Source: an uncultured Bacteroidales bacterium (GTDB taxonomy: Bacteria > Bacteroidota > Bacteroidia > Bacteroidales > UBA932). From it: 64,000 nucleotides of DNA. The position numbers and the translations under genes are program-made. The stretch is from positions 62,001 to 126,000 of the forward strand of contig ONBM01000001.1 of the NCBI GenBank assembly GCA_900316045.1, given 5' to 3'. Positions 60,960 through 64,000 of the stretch are shown here, piece by piece; positions within the stretch are counted from its first letter, which is position 1; the number at the start of each line of letters is the position of its first letter. The notes under the pieces were generated by a model. The model searched no databases. It saw only the letters and a list, made by a program, of their open reading frames with translations, and was not told where the DNA came from.

Positions 60960-61406
60960 ATGATAACATTCATCGGAGAATATTCAGCGAAGCTAGACGA
61001 TAAGTGCAGGGTGGTTTTCCCCGCACCGTTCAAATCGTTGATGCCATCCGATGGAGACATGCGCTTCGTCATCAAGAAAGACATATTCGAAGACTGTCTT
61101 GAAATGTACACTTTCGAAGAGTGGGAACGCCAGTCGCAGGAAGTGAAGTCGAAGCTCAATTTCTTCAATCGCTCTCACGCCTCCTTCTGGAGGGAATACA
61201 TGCGTGACCGCGCCATCGTTGAACCGGATTCCAAGCTCGGACGTATTTCCATCCCTCGGAAGCTTCTGGAATCCATAGGCGTAACAAAAGAGATAGTGTT
61301 CTCTGGCAGCGATTACAAGATTGAGATTTGGGCAAAGGAAAAGTACGAGGCAAGCGCAATTTCCAACGAAGAATTCTTGAACATCGCAGGCCAGCTGTCT
61401 CAGTAG
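60960..61406 (+). CDS. mraZ: transcriptional regulator MraZ
   Basis: 148 residues. Two SpoVT/AbrB-like repeats (IGEYSAKLDDKCRVVFPAPFK at residue 4 and EPDSKLGRISIPRKLLESIG at about 83), forming the ring-shaped DNA-binding oligomer that represses the division and cell-wall (dcw) operon. First gene of the cluster; four cognate boxes lie upstream. Confidence 0.95.
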   Translation: MITFIGEYSAKLDDKCRVVFPAPFKSLMPSDGDMRFVIKKDIFEDCLEMYTFEEWERQSQEVKSKLNFFNRSHASFWREYMRDRAIVEPDSKLGRISIPRKLLESIGVTKEIVFSGSDYKIEIWAKEKYEASAISNEEFLNIAGQLSQ

Positions 61407-61425
61407 AGATGGGAGGGCTTCGGAA

Positions 61426-62349
61426 ATGTCTGAATACCATACACCTGTACTACTTCACGAGAGCATAGCCGCACTCGTCACCAATCCATCAGGAATTTAC
61501 GCCGACGTCACATTCGGAGGCGGTGGTCACACCGCCGAACTTCTTTCACGCTTAAACGAAGACGGTCACGTCATCGCCTTCGATCGTGACGGCGACGCTT
61601 TTATAAACAACAAAATTGATGATCCTCGCCTTACGCTGGTGCATGGCGATTTCCGTTTCATCCGCAATTATGTCCTTCAGGCGGTTCATGACGGCATGCT
61701 TGCAAGCGCAGAACTGGACGGAGTGCTCGCCGACCTGGGCGTGTCCTCTCATCAGTTCGACACCGCCGAGAGAGGATTCTCTTTCAGGTACGATGCTCCG
61801 CTGGACATGAGGATGAATCAGGAGGGCGATCTGACGGCCGAGGAAGTCGTCAATGAATATTCCCAAGAAGAACTCGAAAGAATATTCAGGATTTATGGCG
61901 AAGTGCCTAATGCTCGAAAGCTCTCGCAGCTGATTGCTGCCGCCAGGGCCAAGTCCCATATCAGCACGACAGCCCAGCTAACTGGAGCAATGGAGCCAGC
62001 GCTTCCGAAGGCAGCCACTCACAAGTTCCTGGCGAAAATCTATCAGGCCTTACGCATCGAGGTCAATCACGAGATGCGTTCCTTAGAGAAATTCCTGGAC
62101 GGGGCTGCAGATACCCTGAAGCCAGGAGGAAGGCTGGTGATAATAACGTACCATTCCCTTGAAGACCGAATGGTGAAGAATTTCATCAAAACAGGTAATC
62201 CAAGCGGAATAGAGGAGAAGGACATTTACGGCAATGTGGATGCTCCATTGAGAGCAGTGAACAGGAAGCCGATAGTGCCTGGCGAAGATGAGATTTCCGG
62301 GAACACGAGGGCTCGGAGCGCAAAATTAAGGATAGCAGAGAAAAGTTAA
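61426..62349 (+). CDS. rsmH: 16S rRNA (cytosine(1402)-N(4))-methyltransferase
   Basis: 307 residues (MraW). HTPVLLHESI start, SAM-binding YADVTFGGGGHTAELL, LADLGVSSHQFDTAERGFSFRYDAPLDMRM, and TYHSLEDRMVKNF. Methylates C1402 of 16S rRNA. 19 nt after mraZ and 4 nt before the FtsL-like gene. Confidence 0.96.
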   Translation: MSEYHTPVLLHESIAALVTNPSGIYADVTFGGGGHTAELLSRLNEDGHVIAFDRDGDAFINNKIDDPRLTLVHGDFRFIRNYVLQAVHDGMLASAELDGVLADLGVSSHQFDTAERGFSFRYDAPLDMRMNQEGDLTAEEVVNEYSQEELERIFRIYGEVPNARKLSQLIAAARAKSHISTTAQLTGAMEPALPKAATHKFLAKIYQALRIEVNHEMRSLEKFLDGAADTLKPGGRLVIITYHSLEDRMVKNFIKTGNPSGIEEKDIYGNVDAPLRAVNRKPIVPGEDEISGNTRARSAKLRIAEKS

Positions 62350-62353
62350 GAAT

Positions 62354-62743
62354 ATGGCAGAAACTGCTGAACATAAGAAGTGGAGGCTCTCTGACATTGG
62401 TCAGTGGTTAAAAAATGCCTTTTTTGCAACTCTCAAAGGGGAATTCCTATTGAGGCTGCAGATTGATCGCTATTTCATACACATCATATACACTATCTTC
62501 CTCATCTGGCTGAGCATCTGGATAAGCCTGAAGATGGAAAAGACATTCATAAAAGTCGAGCAGAACAGGAAAGAACTAGAAAATGTGAAAATATACCGGG
62601 CTCAGAAAACGATAGAGATGGCAAGCCTTGGACGAATGAGCAAAGTGCAGGAAAAGCTTGAAGAAAAAGGCTCCAAGCTTACGAACGCCGAGAAACCAGC
62701 CTACAAGATTAGCTCAAAGCAAGACAATAAGGGCAGACAATGA
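62354..62743 (+). CDS. ftsL: FtsL-like cell division protein
   Basis: 129 residues. Cytoplasmic N-terminus, one membrane helix (about 42-60, IHIIYTIFLIWLSIWISL), then a periplasmic coiled coil with heptad-like KVEQNRKELENVKIYRAQKTIEM. Sequence is divergent from proteobacterial FtsL; the Bacteroidota FtsL_2 type. The call rests on topology and position between rsmH and ftsI (4-nt overlap with the latter). Confidence 0.85.
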   Translation: MAETAEHKKWRLSDIGQWLKNAFFATLKGEFLLRLQIDRYFIHIIYTIFLIWLSIWISLKMEKTFIKVEQNRKELENVKIYRAQKTIEMASLGRMSKVQEKLEEKGSKLTNAEKPAYKISSKQDNKGRQ

Positions 62744-64000
62744 ACATGGAAACGGAGAGACGAAATATTAAGAAACGGGACAGGATGGCGGTCATCTTGT
62801 ACTACTGTTACTTTGCCCTTTTGATCTTGGGTGTCGTACTGGTGGGAAGAATCATATATATTCAGTGTTTTTGGAGCCTGGATAAAGATGTCGAGAAGTT
62901 CTACCTGCCGAGAAACATCAAAAGCAAGATTGAGCCGGAACGTGGCGCCATAATATCCAACGATGGCAGGCTGCTCGCGATTTCTACCCCTATGTACCAG
63001 CTGTACATGGACTGCACGGTAAGGAAAGATTATTTCAAATCACAGAAAGAGCCCATGAAATTGGAGCAGGAGTGGCTTGCGAAGGCAAGGGCGTTCTGCA
63101 ATGGCCTGGCCGAGGTGATGGGAGACAAGAGCGCCGATGAATATTACAGAGAAATAACGGCCGGAAGGCGAAACGGCGAGAAATACCTCAAGATAGGGAA
63201 ACCAGTGGACAGAGAGACTTATCTGAAGATGAAGAAGATGCCACTGATGAATGAGGGCCAGTACAAGAGCGGCATCATAGTAGAGACTAAAGACTCCCGC
63301 CAATATCCTTACGGCACTCTGGCAAGGCGAACGATTGGTTACGTGAAAGACAATTCAAACTCGAACGGAAACAACCACATAGGACTTGAGGGCAAATACG
63401 ACTACGTGCTGCACGGAGAAGAAGGGAAAGTGTGGCTGAAGTCCACCGAGAACGGGAAAATCCAGAATTACGACAGCACATTCGTTAAGCCGCAAGACGG
63501 ATACGACGTAAGGACTACGTTAGACATCACGCTGCAGGACGTAGCAGACAAGGCGCTTAGGAAACAAATCACCGACGATAAGAGCATCGAGATGGGATGC
63601 GTCGTAATCATGGACGTGAAGACAGGTGCCATAAGAGCAATGGTGAACCTGATGAGGGATTCCACAGACCAGAGCCTGAACGAGACATACAATATGGCCA
63701 TAGGGCTGAGTTCAGAGCCTGGTTCGGTGTTCAAGGCCACCACGCTGATGACAGCGATAGAAGATGGCTACATCAAGTCTTTGGACGACAGCATACCGAC
63801 TAACAACGGAATAATCCCCGGATACCCGCCAGACGACCACGTGAGAGGAATGAAATACATCTCCTACCTGCATGGCTTCAAGATATCCTCGAACTATGTG
63901 TTCCGTTACCTGGCAGTTCACAATTATTCCGACAATCCGAAGAGATTCATTGACAAGCTGTACCTGTACAAATTAGGCCAGGCATGGGATTTCGACCTGG
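62740..64000 (+). CDS. ftsI: division-specific peptidoglycan transpeptidase, N-terminal part (cut by window edge)
   Basis: 420 residues visible, starting MNMETERRNIKK. One membrane helix (about 17-38), pedestal domain with KIEPERGAIISNDGRLLA and IGLEGKYDYVLHGEEG, and the transpeptidase domain with the SxxK motif in EPGSVFKATT (Ser about 329) and SSN (ISSNYVFRYLA); the KTG motif lies beyond the window. Cross-links septal peptidoglycan with FtsW. Identity as FtsI (PBP3) over another class B PBP comes from its dcw position. Confidence 0.93.
   Translation, partial: MNMETERRNIKKRDRMAVILYYCYFALLILGVVLVGRIIYIQCFWSLDKDVEKFYLPRNIKSKIEPERGAIISNDGRLLAISTPMYQLYMDCTVRKDYFKSQKEPMKLEQEWLAKARAFCNGLAEVMGDKSADEYYREITAGRRNGEKYLKIGKPVDRETYLKMKKMPLMNEGQYKSGIIVETKDSRQYPYGTLARRTIGYVKDNSNSNGNNHIGLEGKYDYVLHGEEGKVWLKSTENGKIQNYDSTFVKPQDGYDVRTTLDITLQDVADKALRKQITDDKSIEMGCVVIMDVKTGAIRAMVNLMRDSTDQSLNETYNMAIGLSSEPGSVFKATTLMTAIEDGYIKSLDDSIPTNNGIIPGYPPDDHVRGMKYISYLHGFKISSNYVFRYLAVHNYSDNPKRFIDKLYLYKLGQAWDFDL

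Noticed and set aside
1..64000. tRNA, rRNA, CRISPR arrays and insertion sequences.
   Set aside because: Read for cloverleaf-like segments ending in CCA, rRNA-conserved blocks, evenly spaced repeats of 20-40 bp and transposase motifs; none was recognised by eye. A tRNAscan/Infernal run would be needed to exclude divergent RNAs.

Overview
This window looks like a chromosomal segment of an anaerobic Bacteroidota (Bacteroidales-type) bacterium of moderate GC content. The evidence is as follows. Many genes are preceded by the phylum-specific -7 box TAnnTTTG, twice with a full TTTG-N19-TAnnTTTG promoter. Shine-Dalgarno sequences are mostly absent. Families typical of the phylum are present (DUF4153, DUF3822 beside rsmD, tandem exbD genes, C10 peptidase, FISUMP-like and BACON-like lipoproteins, 800-residue FtsX-type permeases, FtsL_2). 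A two-iron superoxide reductase fits an anaerobe. No rRNA, tRNA, CRISPR array, IS element or prophage was seen.

Layout. 1-12 kb: gyrA (cut by the left edge) divergent from a clpC lacking the usual middle domain; then an AI-2E-type membrane protein, an esterase, a DUF4153 membrane protein and a secreted unknown; dprA convergent; tatD and ansA. 12-23 kb: exbB, a four-helix membrane protein and two exbD genes, ended by a clear terminator; then a tight run asnS-udk-TonB-like-large periplasmic unknown-acyl-CoA ligase-dCMP deaminase-S41 protease. 23-31 kb: an NtrC-type response regulator without a DNA-binding domain, cmk, ispH, efp, a GH2 enzyme, a HerA-like ATPase and rsmD-DUF3822. 32-37 kb: DHH phosphoesterase, two FKBP lipoproteins, a cytidylate-kinase-like protein, a class C serine hydrolase, radC. 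37.6-40.1 kb: an AT-rich accessory island with a C10 cysteine protease lipoprotein, a small BACON-like lipoprotein and a palindromic repeat. 40-48.7 kb: upp, an rpoN operon (LEA2 lipoprotein-SPOR protein-rpoN), miaB, cls and two envelope proteins.

49-57 kb holds what looks like a self-contained sigma-54 circuit. An adaptor-permease-ATPase efflux operon is followed by an NtrC-type activator and its histidine kinase. The activator/kinase pair has its own housekeeping-type promoter, while the efflux operon has a candidate -24/-12 promoter with a palindromic activator site upstream; sigma-54 itself is encoded 8 kb away. 56.5-59 kb: a NikR-family regulator that has lost three of the four nickel ligands sits in front of a TonB-dependent receptor, followed by superoxide reductase. 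59.5-64 kb: DUF456, tcdA and the start of the division/cell-wall cluster (mraZ-rsmH-ftsL-ftsI), preceded by four MraZ boxes at an exact 10-bp period; ftsI is cut by the right edge.

The least expected items are the altered NikR, the sigma-54 efflux circuit, the C10 protease/lipoprotein pair, the orphan NtrC protein without a helix-turn-helix, the M-domain-less ClpC and two inverted-repeat elements (39.9 and 48.8 kb).
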